From positions 122,431,838 to 122,495,837 of the forward strand of contig NC_082687.1 of NCBI RefSeq assembly GCF_949987515.2: a stretch of 64,000 nt of DNA. The letters are read 5' to 3'. The notes below the pieces were generated by a model. It saw only the letters and a list, made by a program, of their open reading frames with translations, was not told the DNA's origin and made no database searches. Position numbers and translations under genes: made by a program. Shown here in pieces: positions 46,428 to 57,991 of this stretch (within the stretch, counting starts at the first letter, position 1; every line of letters begins with the position of its first letter). This DNA comes from Delphinus delphis. Lineage: Eukaryota > Chordata > Mammalia > Artiodactyla > Delphinidae.

Positions 46428-48587
46428 TTCGCTTAACTTACTGTGTTTGGGGCTTCCTTTTCCCAGGTTGCAGGTTCATAGTTCTCATTGCTTTTGGCAC
46501 CTGCCCCCAGTGGATAAGGTTGTTTCAGTGGGTTTTGTAAGCTTATTTGTGGAGGCAACTTGTGCCTGTGTTCTGGTGGTAGAGGCTGGATCTTTTCTTT
46601 CTGGTGGGCAGGACCAAGTCCGATGGTGTGTTTTGGGGTGTCTGTGAACTTATTATGATTTTAGGCAGCCTCTCTGCTAATGGGTGGCTTTGTGTTTCTG
46701 TCTTGCTAGTTGTTTGGTATGGGTTCTCCAGCACTGGAGCTTGCTGGTCATTGAATGAAGCTGGCTCTTAGCATTGAGATGGATATTGCTGGAAGAGCTT
46801 TCACTGTTTGATATTATGTGGGGCCGTGAGGTCTCTGGTCATCCAATTTCCTGAACTCGGCCTTCCCACCTAAGAGGCTCAGGCCTGACACCTGGCCAGA
46901 GCACCAAGACCCTGTCAACCACATGCCTTGGAGGAAAGGGAGAAATAGAAATAAATAAATAAATAAAATAAAATAATTAAAATAAAATATATTATTAAAA
47001 AAATAAAAAAACTAATAAAAAATTTAAGAAAGAACAAAAGAAGAGAGCAACCAAAGCAATAAACAAATCCACCAATGATAACAAGCACTAAAAGCTATAC
47101 TAAAAACTCCTCAAAAAACAAAAAAAAAGGACAGACATCATCCTAGGACAAATGGTAAAAGCAAAGCAATACAGACAAAGTCACACAAAAAAGCATACAC
47201 ATACACACTCACAAAAAGAGAAAAAGGAAAAAATATATATTTGCATATAAAAATAAAAAGGAAGAGAGCAACCAAATCAATAAATGAATCTACCAATGAT
47301 AGTAAGCTCTAAATACTGAACTAAGATAAACATAAAACCAGAAACAAATTAGATGCAGAAAGCAAACCCTAAGTCTACAGTTGCTCCTAAAGTCCACTGC
47401 CTCAATTTTGGGATGATTTGTTGTCTTTTCAAGTATTCCACAGATGCAGCGTACATCAAGTTGACTGTGGAGATTTAATCTGTTGCTCCTGAGGCTGCTG
47501 GGAGAAATTTCCCTTTCTCTTCTTTGTTTGCACAGCTCCCGGGGTTCAGCTTTGGATTTGGCCCTGTCTCTGCATGTAGGTCGCCCTCTGGCATCTGTTC
47601 TTCGCCCAGACAGGACGGGGTTAAAGAGCAGCTGATTAGGGGGCTCTGGCTCACTCTGGCCAGGGAGAGGGAAGGGTACAGAATGAGGGGCGAGCCTGCA
47701 GCGGCAGAGGGCATCGTGACGTTGCAACAGCCATAGGCACAGCTGTGTGTTCTCCTGTGGAAGTTGTCCTTGAATCAAGGGATCTGGGCAGTGACAGGCT
47801 GTACAGGCTCCCGGGAGGGGAAGTGTGTCTAGTGACCTGTGTTTGCACACAGGCTTCTTGGTGGCTGCAGCAGCCACCTTAGTGTTTCATATCCATCTCT
47901 GGTGTCCGTGCTGATAGCCGCAACTTGCGCCCATCTCTGGAGCTCATTTAGTCAGTGCTCTGAATGCCCTCTCCTCGTGCACCCCAAAACAATGGTCTCT
48001 TGCCTCTTAGGCAGGTCCAGACTTTTTCCCAGACTCCCTACCAGCTATTTGTGGTCCACTATCCCCCTTCAGTCTGTGTTCATGCAGCCAACCCCAGTCC
48101 ACTCCCTGGGAACTGACCTCCAAAGCCTGAGCCTCAGCTCCCAGCCCCAACCTGCCCCAGCAGGTGAGCAGACAATCCTCTCGGGCTGGTGAGTCCTGGT
48201 TGGCACCGATCCTCTGTGTGGGAATCTCTCTGCTTTTCCCTCTGCACCCCTGTTGCTGCACTCTCCTCCATGGCTCCAAAGCTTTCCCCACACCCCCGTC
48301 TCCGCCAGTGAAGGGGCTTCCTACTGTGTGAAAACTTTTCCTCCTTCACAGCTCCCTCCCAGAGGTGCAGGTCCCATCCTTATTCTTTTGTTTCTGTTTT
48401 TTATTTTTTCTTTTACCCTACCCAGGTACATGGGGAGTTTCTTGCCTGTTGGGAAGTCTGAGGTCTTCTGCTAGTGTTCAATAGGTGTTCTGTAGGAGTT
48501 GTTCCACATGTAGATGTATTTTTGGTATATTTGTGGAGAGGAAGGTGATCTCCACATCTTACTCCTCCGCCATCTTGAAGATCCTCC
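46428..48587 (-). promoter_or_regulatory. L1 5' UTR / internal promoter region
   Basis: About 2.16 kb upstream of ORF1. The distal 1.1 kb (about 47470-48587) is GC-rich with CpGs, as in mammalian L1 promoters. A T-rich block on the sense strand (A-rich on plus, about 46940-47340) separates it from ORF1. The same block lies at the same place in the second L1, so it is part of the family and not an insertion. Confidence 0.82.
48567..48577 (-). promoter_or_regulatory. YY1-like site at the L1 5' end
   Basis: The minus strand reads CAAGATGGCGG about 11 bases from the element's first base. A YY1 site at this position is known to set the transcription start in other mammalian L1 families; the role here is by analogy. 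Confidence 0.65.
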
Positions 48588-48601
48588 AAAAGTTAACTTC
48601 T

Positions 48602-51600
48602 AATAGCAGAATAGAGTGGTCACTATTACAAGGAAGAGTCCTCAAAGCCTTTTATAGATATATCTTATTGCATTAAATATTTCAAAAATTTACCCTCAGC
48701 AAAAATAACTCTTTTTTCTTTTAATGCCTATATGCATTTTGGAAATAATATTTTGCCTTTCCATTTATAGATAAAGATATAGATAAAGAAGTCTGTACAA
48801 AGACCAGGGGTTTCTAACATAAAAATGTAACTATCTGAAAATACACAGGTTCCAGGCTTATATTAATGTATCTGGATAAAGAGCAGATGAAGTGCAAAGA
48901 TCTGTTTGAGTCACTGAAATCAAGCTGCTTATCATTTCCTGAGTGACATCCCCCAGCTTTACTGAGGAAACCCTCTTTCCCAAAACTATTGGCTTGGCAT
49001 AGTTCTATGAGAATGTCTGTACCCCAAGTACCATTAAACTTTTTTTTTTAATCTGAGAAAATGAAACAACTCTTATACACTTTTAAAATGCAAAAATATT
49101 TATTATGATGTCAAAAACAGAATAAGAATTCTTTCCTTACATATTTTATAAAAAAAAAATGAACAGTGATTATATTTCTCAAAGGTTCACAAAGTCACCA
49201 TCATTGTGATCTTTCTCATCAGTGTCAAAACAACAAGAAGAGCCATATAAGTTTCCTGTAATTATAAGCCCCTGGAAACCAGTCCATAAAATTGAAACCA
49301 AAGCAGATTTCTTTTATTAGATTGCTACATAACTGTGTAAGCCTCTGCATTTATAGTTATGGGAAATTTGCCTTAAAAAATAAAGCAAGCTAAATGGAAG
49401 CAGCACAAAAATTTAGGTAATTTTCTTGGTGAAAAGTATCATCTCTGTTTTATGGTTTATTCTTGGTATACAAATAAATATAAAATATAATCCTTTAATG
49501 TCTAGACATGTTCCCCCACTGATTGACTCTATCTGTTCAGCTTAGATGGCCTATGCCATATCCACAAGTCTTTGAGAGTACCTAATAAGCATTTACAAAA
49601 ATTTGTGATCTTAGACAAAGAAATAAAGATGACTGTGAAGGTTATATCTTGGTAGTCATTTTTATTTTTGAAATATTGTCAAATGTTAAAGCATAAAAAA
49701 GCATCTGGTTCATAGCAATCTAATATGTGAGCACCAAACATCATTCCATTTTTAAAACAGCTAGTGAACGTTAAAATGAACAATGCTTGGATTTAATAAT
49801 TAAACACAAAGCAATTCCTTCAGTTTTGGATTACTCTGTTGTGAAAAAATATAAGAATAGTATACAAGAGTCACTAAAGATTTTGACATCTTGAAAAATG
49901 TTTGGTAAATACCTTGACATTCTTAAGCCTCTTTTAAGACTTTTGTTAATTTTATTAAATTCAAAGTTTTAAAATTTTTTGTAGGTTTTCATTTAAAGTT
50001 CTTTCAGAACATTTTTAGAGGGAGAACATGGATGGGGTTTCCTTACCTGATTAATTTCTTTTTTTCTGGTTACACTCTTGAGATAAATTATCTCTCCCTG
50101 TTTAGGGAGAGGCTAGAAAGTCTCTAGGAAATCTTCTCATGGAAACATGTTGTCAAGAGGACCAGGGTTTGCCCTAACATTACCCAGATACTTGTTTTCT
50201 TAACCCATGGAACTTAACAATCAAGGCTTATTCCAGGGGTGTAGCTATTCCACTCAGGGGAGGAGACAGGCAGGCTCTCATTTTCAACCACTTCTACTTC
50301 GTGTTTTTTTTCTTGGATCCACTGGTAAGTATTAGAGAAGATACCTTTTCTCCACTCCTTGTAATTTTATAGTTTGTAGGAAATTTCCATTATGCAGAAG
50401 TAACAATGTAGGGAAATTTGTGGACTATCTTCTCCAGGGAAGATTGAAGAGATTAGGAAAGAAGCTGGGTAGGAGTGAATCAATCCTTTCTTTCTCTTTC
50501 TTCAAGAAACCTGTGCTCAGCGGGTAGCCATTCTCTGCTCATCCCTATGATGTATTTTCCAGGTGGACCAGATGTCTTGTGTTCACTCATCTAGTTCCAC
50601 TTTCCACTTCTGTTTTGCCTGGTGTCCACCCCAAGAGGGTGACTTGGATGGAATATATCAAATGATCCTTTTTCTTCTGGCTTTTGGGTGGATATGGCTA
50701 ACAGGGAGTTGTGGTAGAAGATTGAATAGAAGCAGAACATTGAGTTCAAGTTGTCCATATCGTTGGCTGTCTCCTGCAGAATTGCCTATCTCCTTTCATA
50801 GTGACTCGATTTGACTCTCTCTTTCTGACTTTAAAAAACTTCTTTGGGCCTAGGGCTAAAAATAGCTCTGCTGTCGACCAGCCCATGGTTTTTCAGCATT
50901 CCTATGCGTTGTCCACGTGATGCTAAATAGTTCCTATATTTGACTTTATTTAAATGACTCTAATATCCTTCTGAGACCATGGCTGCTACACAGAGCAGAG
51001 ATTTGGGGGAAATAGGTTTAATTCAGAGAAATATTTGAAGCCCTATTTTGGCTGTAATCCCAACATTCATTTTCTAATTTAATCATAGTCATAATAAAGC
51101 TGATAAGAGCTCTCCATTTCTCTTACACCAATGTCTAATTTCAGAGTTGGTTCAGAACTAAAAAGGAGCAGAGAGGAATGTTAATTATATGTCCCTATGA
51201 TACTCCAGTGTATTGATGCACAGCCAGTATCTTCAAAGTATGGAGAAGTCTAGGTATTTGATGTTCAAAAGAATAGGTGGAGTGTGAAGCTGTTCCTGTG
51301 ACCAGTGTGGGAGCACCTACTTCCTAGTAGTAAGATTCAGTCTTCAGTGCTTTAGTTAGTGTAGTCTTGCCTATATTTTTCCCCTTGACAGTTTGGCTAT
51401 ATTGAGTTTCTGCAGCTATATGAATTTTTCAAAACTAGCATGATCTTCAGTAAGACACCTGGCCTTAGTATGCAGACTGCTATGGTTAACCTTGAACGAT
51501 ATAAAGATACATGTGGCCAGGAAAGGGTTTAGATCACAGGAGAGTCTCAACTCCAAACAGGCAATGCTTAAGCATGCAAAGTGTTTGGGCAGTGGTGGGT

Positions 51601-52239
51601 ATGACACATTTTTTGTCATCTCTGCAGAATATTTCTGTTAGTTCTTCAGCTGTCCAGGTCTCTGCAGATCAAAAGGCAGTCTTCAGTATAGGCTACTGAA
51701 AAGTATTAGAATATTTGAATATTATTAGGAGCTGGCCTTTATGTTGCTAAGTGACAGGCATTAGATAGTGGCAGAAGATTAACTGACACATATTTCTCAA
51801 TCTTCCTGGGAAATGCATAAAGGTCAAGGGCAGAGGATCTGGGCTCCTTCTGTCCTGTGACTCATCCTCAGGCTGATGGTCACCTTCCTCTCCACTCGCC
51901 CGCCACCTAGGTTCACATTTTTACTCTGATTTATTAGCAATATAATTTATGACCACCATTTTGGATTTTGGAGATTCTAATTGTGGCTTCTCTCACAAAA
52001 ATGAATGATGAAGTAAGAGAGAATAGAAACCTTACTAATTAAGGAATATTCCATTTTCTTGGAAAGTATCATTTAACCCAAGTCCAAAAAGTAACCTAAA
52101 AAAGGATTGACCCTGCAGAAATCAGTTTGTTCAGGGAAGAGTTAAACTGGTTTTGAACAGTATGCTTTGGGTTTTTTGTCAGAATAAGAGAAAGAGAAAA
52201 GAAAGAAAAATAAAGAAAAGCAAGGTAATTCCATTGGAA
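48602..52239. other. Unassigned sequence
   Basis: No gene, RNA gene or assignable repeat in about 3.6 kb. Short frames such as 50563-50814 show no domain. Confidence 0.45.
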
Positions 52240-52690
52240 GAATTGTTTATTTATTAATCACACACTAAGCTCTGGGCCAACAGTGGCCATGAGACAGGTC
52301 CTCTCCTCATATTCTAATATTCTAGTGGTAAAGTCTAATATTCTAGTGATAGAAACAGGTAATGCATACATATTAAATTAAATTAAAATGCATATAAAAT
52401 ATAGTATCTGAGGTTGATACACTTATAAGGAAAAATAAAGCAAGAAAAGGAGAAAAAAACTGGGAAGACTTGTGCTATTTTAATACAAGATAATATATGA
52501 AAAAAAAGAGCCCCTCTGGGAAGGTAGCATTTCAGGAGTGACTTAAATGAAGCAAGAAAACCAGGCATACAAATGTCACGTGGGATATATTTCAGGTAAA
52601 GGGAATAGCATGTGCAAAGATCCTGAGACAGGAATATATTTGGTTTGACCAAGGTACCAAAAAAAAGCAGTATGATTCAGCCAATGAATG
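52240..52690 (-). mobile_element. L2 LINE 3' end
   Basis: In antisense it follows the L2 3' region: ATATTCTAATATTCTAGTGG, ATAAGGAAAAATAAAGCAAG, GGAGTGACTTAAATGAAG, GTAAAGGGAATAGCATGTGC and AAAGATCCTGAGACAGGAAT, in that order. It is diverged but collinear for about 400 bp. Confidence 0.8.
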
Positions 52691-54779
52691 CATGGAAGAA
52701 TGGTAGAGGATTAAGCTCAAGACACAACCAAAAAGGACTTTTCTACATAATTTAATCTTTGCCCCAGCTGATCTGTCCTGTCCAAGTCTGCTACTGAGGG
52801 AGGATGCTGAGGTCTGTCTCCTCAGGAATTCCTGTTATTGATCAGCCCAGGACTGTATCACCAATCACAGTGCATGTAGCTGTAAGGCAGGAAGGTCAAA
52901 GATGTCAAGACCCACCCTCACTAAAGCATCACAACATTCTATTTTGGTCCCACATGAAAATTCCGCCCTCAGCCTGTCATTATGGTCTCCAAACGATGCT
53001 CTCATGTTTCTCAGCATTTCCTGGTCTATGCACTAATGACAGGAATAAATATAACCCGTGTCTTCCTCTCTTCCTTTCTGACCCAATGGAGAATAGTTGC
53101 TGAAGTTGGAGAGTTGAAGAGCAGTCTATCTGCTTTGTGGCTGCTGAAGCTAATTGAAGAGAAATCCACTTAACCTGGGGCTACAATCAGTTTTCCTAAT
53201 ATATTGCCCCTTGGATTAAATTCACCAGCCCAGAGTTGTTGGCCAGGCTCCTGGTGCAGCAAAGTCATCCCTAGTGAGCTTACAACATGAAGAAATAAGG
53301 AATAGGAGAGTTCTAATGACAGTTCCCTTGGGAGGGAGGATCCATAGGAGACAGAGCCTTCCGCAGTCATCCAGATCCCTTTATATATGCTCCTTCTTCT
53401 TTATTGGGAAGGAGTAAGTGAGTGAGAGGCAGAGAATGACTAGGAGTTGCTCTCTCAAAAATCTTCTATGGAAATCTAAGGACATGGGAGCTGCATTCCC
53501 ATTAATAACTATACTCTATCCATAAGAATCCCAAAAAAGAATTTGGAGAGATGTGAGGCTCCCCCACCCCAGGATGGCGTTCAAGTCAGTTTTATTTAGC
53601 TCTCAAAGAGAAGGGTAGCTCAGCTGATGTCTGCATTACAATTGTCAAGTCATGTTTCCTTCTTAGGGAACACTGTTTAGTTTTTGCTAGATTCGATCAT
53701 ATTACTTTGGACAATTAAAATTCTAAATCTAAATTAAGATGAGGATCATAATTACATCTCTCACATACTTCTTTATCACGGGGTATCTATTTCTTTCAAA
53801 AGAAAGCAATCTGTCATTTTAGATTACTGTCGTCTACCATAAGCAATAATACCTAATGGACTCAAGAAGCACTTACTGTGAAAATAATTGTTCATTGAAA
53901 TGATAGTTGAATACCAGAAGATCCTTACCCCACCCTCAAATGGCCCTATTTTTACCATTAACATTATTACCACATGTTTTAAATAGCAGGCCATAATCTG
54001 TTACAGTAAAATACAGCCTCATAGCCTCTGCCATGAGCAGTATTTTATATATGATACCCAGTAACTAAGAGAAGAAACAATTTAAACATGGAAGGAAAAA
54101 TATTTCTAAATGCAAAATTATCAATATGTGTTTATATGTGTATGCACGTGATACTGTAGCAACTTGGGGCTTTTTTGTTTTAAATATTCCGAAATTACAT
54201 TTCTATATTTAAAAACAGTCCTCTCCCATCAGATAAAATTATCTCCAAGACTGTCCTAAATTAGAAAAGAAGCAGATGTACTGGGATAGATCTTATCTCT
54301 AAAGCTGCTGACAGTGGAAATTAATCTCAAAGGTTTCTTTCCGTCTCCCTTTATGGGAAAGTGCATATAATCATCTGCCATCAAATGCACGCACAGACAC
54401 CGTGGCCTCCAATGCATGCAGTGCGTGTCACCAAACAGATTCATTCCCAGCGCCCGTGACACGGCAAACTGTTCACCTGGGAAGGCATGTGCCCAGCAGC
54501 TAGGGTGCGAGCATATCCAAGAAATTGTTAGCCTCCCACTCTTCTTGCCTTCCCACGTACCCCCAATCCTCTGAAATAGCTCATGGTGTAGCTGGAGTGA
54601 AATTGTCATAAAGAATGACAGATGATTTTTTCTCCTTTCAAGGCAAATCTGAGCAATTGAATTTTAGAGGAAATGAGAAATGAAAGAAAAGTGTACAGTG
54701 AGCTTATGAGATGCCTGTGAACACTGTGCTGCAGTGAATCCAGGCCGCCTCCCCAAAACACACACACAAAGGTTTGGTT
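52691..54779. other. Unassigned sequence
   Basis: No gene was recognised. The segment 54280-54600 is CpG-richer than its surroundings. Antisense frames at 54256-54806 lack domains. Confidence 0.45.
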
Positions 54780-55045
54780 TCCAAGCAATGGCCTTACCTC
54801 TGGCATCTATGCTTTTTTTTTAATTGCATGTAATTTTGTATGGAGATTTGGTCTTTATAATTAGTGATAGAGATGATTGCTAATGAGGAAGATTCAAGTA
54901 AAAGCTCCAGATAATTCACACTGTGTAACAGATTCTGCTTCCAAACAGCTGCCTCATTTTGCTGCATTCAAATTGCCAATTAGTATGAGGTGCTATTGGA
55001 TATTGTATATGCAAAATTTGTTCATTTCCCAAACTCTGCCTTTTT
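54780..55045. promoter_or_regulatory. Candidate conserved non-coding element
   Basis: A repeat-free stretch dense in homeodomain-type cores (TAATTGCATGTAATTTTG near 54821, ATAATTAGTGAT near 54857, GCTAATGAGG near 54880, CCAATTAGTATGAG near 54974) and with an E-box CAGCTG at 54948-54953. This texture is common in developmental enhancers. Conservation cannot be judged here, so the call is an inference. Confidence 0.25.
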
Positions 55046-55049
55046 GATC

Positions 55050-55965
55050 TTTTTTTTCACCTTATTTAAACAAAAGATGTCAAACATACTGAAAATAATA
55101 AGATAACGAATGCTTATTTACTCTTGCTCTCCTAACTAAACAAGTCAATATTTTGCCATATATTTTTGAATCAAATGCTATAGATAAAGTTGATACCTCT
55201 TTGTATCCTTCATTGATCTTCCCTCTCTCCCCAGATGTATCATTGTCCTTAAATTGGTATCATTCCTATTCATATGTTTGTATTATATGTGTCAGGTATT
55301 CATAGACTAGAAATAACACTGCATTTTTTTGTTTCTTAAAATTTCACAATTTTTATCACACTATTTATATATTTTGGCAATTTGCTTTTTACATTTAACA
55401 CTGCTCTTTAAAAATTTACTTTTGCTGACTGATGCTGCTCTAATTTATTTATTTTAACTGCTATATAATATCCCCCCATCTGAATATAATACAATTGATT
55501 TGTCCATTTTCTTAATAATAAGCATTAAGATTCTTCTATTATAAACAATGCTGCAATGAAGATTTGTACATACCTGCTTTTACACATGTGTGAGTTTCTC
55601 TAGGGCTTATAACTGGGTATAGAATTGCTCCATTACAGGTGAGTTGCTTCTTCACATTTACCAGATATTTTCTGTGTGAAATTGCTCTCTAAAGCAGTTG
55701 TACCAGTTTTTACTCCCACGAAACACGGTGAGAATTCGCCTAAGTTGTATTCTCAGACACCTTAAAATTGTTTGCTTTTGATGGGCATAAAATGCTATTT
55801 CATTGTGGTTTTGAGATGTGTGACTATAATCACAAGTGGAGTTGAGTTTTTTAAATATTTGTTAGCTGTTGTCTGAATTGTCTGTCCATATCATTTGTCT
55901 GTTTTTCTATCAAATTATTTGCCATTTTTCTTTGGTTTATAGGAATTCCTTATATATTCTCTTTC
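55050..55965 (-). mobile_element. Old L1 3' end (ORF2 C-terminus and 3' UTR)
   Basis: In antisense it follows the end of old L1M elements: ATTTGTCCATTTTCTTAATA, ATAAACAATGCTGCAATGAA, GAGTTTCTCTAGGGCTTATA, ACTGGGTATAGAATTGCTCC, CTAAAGCAGTTGTACCAGTT and TTGATGGGCATAAAATGCTA. Much older than the L1s at 41 and 57 kb; no frame survives. Confidence 0.82.
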
Positions 55966-57094
55966 CTATCCCTTTGTTCACTTTAGTCCCAGGGAATATT
56001 GGTAGGACACAAATGTAAATTAATCCAAATGAGAATGACATTCACTGAGCCCCACCAACAAAAGCAAAAACATCCTTTAAACTTAAAACCAATGAGGCCT
56101 TCGTAAATTTAAAGTAAAATCTACCCTTTCTGTTACATATATCAGCATATTCTCCATTTTGTTTTCTAAGTTTTTGTTTTTCACCAAATGATTGTTTCTG
56201 ACAAAATCATTTTTTTATATCCAGCAAAATCTGAGGAGCTAGCTTATCTCCGTAATCACAAATTGGTACTGAAAGTGAAACCATGAGAGAATATCTCTGT
56301 CTTCTAAGTTAAGTGAAAATTCAGATCTCTGAAATAAGAATTGTGGTAAAACTTTGATACACATTAAGACACATGTTATATGTGTATATATAATTTAGAT
56401 TTTGTTTACTGATCCATAGTGAACTAGTAAACTGTCCTCTCCTGTATGCAGAACCTGCTACATAATTTGTAGGGCCCAGTGCAAAATGAAAACGTTCAAG
56501 GCCAATGAGAATTTCAATACAGAGATAGCAGAGCCCAAAGCTCTGTGTGTTGCACACGTTACATGAACTTGAACCTGACCCTGCCTACATTATGTTTACA
56601 TTACATTTTGTGCACCCTATCACATTCCAGCTATTACCTTATGCTAGACATATTTTTCTTTATTACACAATTGCTTTTGTATGTTAAGAATGCTGAACTC
56701 AATCTTTTACTTAGAAAATTATTTTCAACCATTCTTAGATAAACTGAATAATAAAATGTATACACTATTTTGAGGGTACTTATGACTGTGCAAATAAAGA
56801 CAGAAATGAAAATCACAGAATGCTAATTTATTTATCAAGTGAGTATTTGGAAAGTACTGACTTTATGATGATGATAGTGAAATAGTTTTGATAAAATTCA
56901 TCGAAATTTTCTACTGTGAGATAAGCAATTAAAGTTCAAAAGAACACTAGCAATACCACATTCCTAAGGACAACCAGTAAAACCTGCTTAACTAAGGGGG
57001 AGACAATGACCAAACACAGTTGAGACTGAAACTAAGGAAACACTGATGGTAATTTTGCATAGGGACTGCCACAGGGATTAGGTGGAAGCCTAAA
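55966..57094. other. Unassigned sequence
   Basis: Nothing was recognised. Confidence 0.45.
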
Positions 57095-57200
57095 TGAGGC
57101 AGATAGATAATTCAACAAAGACCCATTGCCTACCTCCTACATGCCAGACCCTGAAAGTCGGAAATACAGCTGAGAACGGGCAAAAGATTGATTTTTATTC
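57095..57200 (-). mobile_element. Probable L2 3' end fragment
   Basis: ATAATTCAACAAAGACCCAT followed by TGCCTACCTCCTACATGCCA, GACCCTGAAAGTCGGAAATA and CAGCTGAGAACGGG resembles the complement of the L2 terminus (CAACAAATATTTATTGAGCACCTACTATGTGCCAGGCAC...GGATACAGC). Confidence 0.6.
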
Positions 57201-57635
57201 AGCTGAAAATAGATGTCTCTGTAGCTTAAACAGTGTCAGAATACAGAGAGAGGATGTAAGTATATTATGTAATACTTGACAGATTTGCCTTCCTATAAAA
57301 GAAAGAAAAGAGGTCTAATAGGTTAATGAAGCACCTAATAGGCAAGTGGAGTTAGCATAGAGTAATTTAAAATTTGCTGAAAGTCTAAGATCTAAGGGCT
57401 AGTCAAACCTTCTACTGTAAGTACGAGCATGAGCAGGAACGAATATGCAAAGTTTTTATAAAATTTCCACTTGAAAATTGGAATGATGGTGTTAAAATAA
57501 AATAAGGCATTAGTTTTAAATATCCTGTTTATCACTTTATTTCTAGATACCTAATGATCTTTCACTTTATATATTTAATTTGCTTTTAAATTGTAAGCAT
57601 TTTGAACAGAAATATTTTTTTAATTTTAATTATTT
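57201..57635. other. Unassigned AT-rich sequence
   Basis: Nothing was recognised before the 3' end of the second L1. Confidence 0.45.
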
Positions 57636-57991
57636 TTTAACATCTTTATTGGAGTATAATTGCTTTACAATGGTGTGTTAGTTTCTGCTGTATAACAAAG
57701 TGAATCAGCTATATGTATACACATATCCCCATATCCCCTCTCTCTTGCATTTCCCTCCCACCCTCCTTATCCCACCCACATAGATGGTCAAAAAGCACTG
57801 AGCTGATCTCCCTGTGCTAGTGGCTGCTTCCCACTAGCTATCTATTTTACATTTGGTAGTGTATATATGTCCATACCACTCTCTCACTTCATCTCAGCTT
57901 AGCCTTCCCCTTCCTCGTCTCAAGTCCATTTTCTACGTCTGTGTCTTTATTCCTGTCCTGCCCCTAGGTTCTTCAGAATTATTATTATTTT

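Larger units (their letters stand above)
41305..48587 (-). mobile_element. Full-length L1 retrotransposon (inactive)
   Basis: A complete L1 of about 7.3 kb: 5' UTR (46428-48587), ORF1 (45538-46427), a spacer of about 58 bp, ORF2 (41672-45479), 3' UTR and a very short A tail (8 bases). The target-site duplication is AAAAGTTAGCTTCT at 41291-41304 and AAAAGTTAACTTCT at 48588-48601, one mismatch. Both frames are broken, so it cannot move autonomously. A second, shorter L1 of the same family at 57.6 kb aligns with it throughout at roughly 85-90% by eye. Confidence 0.95.

Noticed and set aside
45856..46647. 263-codon plus-strand frame, rich in Ser/Phe/Leu (and 222 codons at 60709-61377)
   Set aside because: It is the antisense of L1 ORF1, whose A-rich coding strand leaves long stop-free antisense frames. 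It occurs in both L1 copies for that reason.
47290..47877. 195-codon minus-strand frame in the L1 5' UTR, considered as a possible ORF0-like gene
   Set aside because: Known primate ORF0 is antisense to L1; this frame is in sense orientation. The equivalent part of the second L1 (62351-62671) keeps only a shorter, differing frame, so no conserved product is supported.
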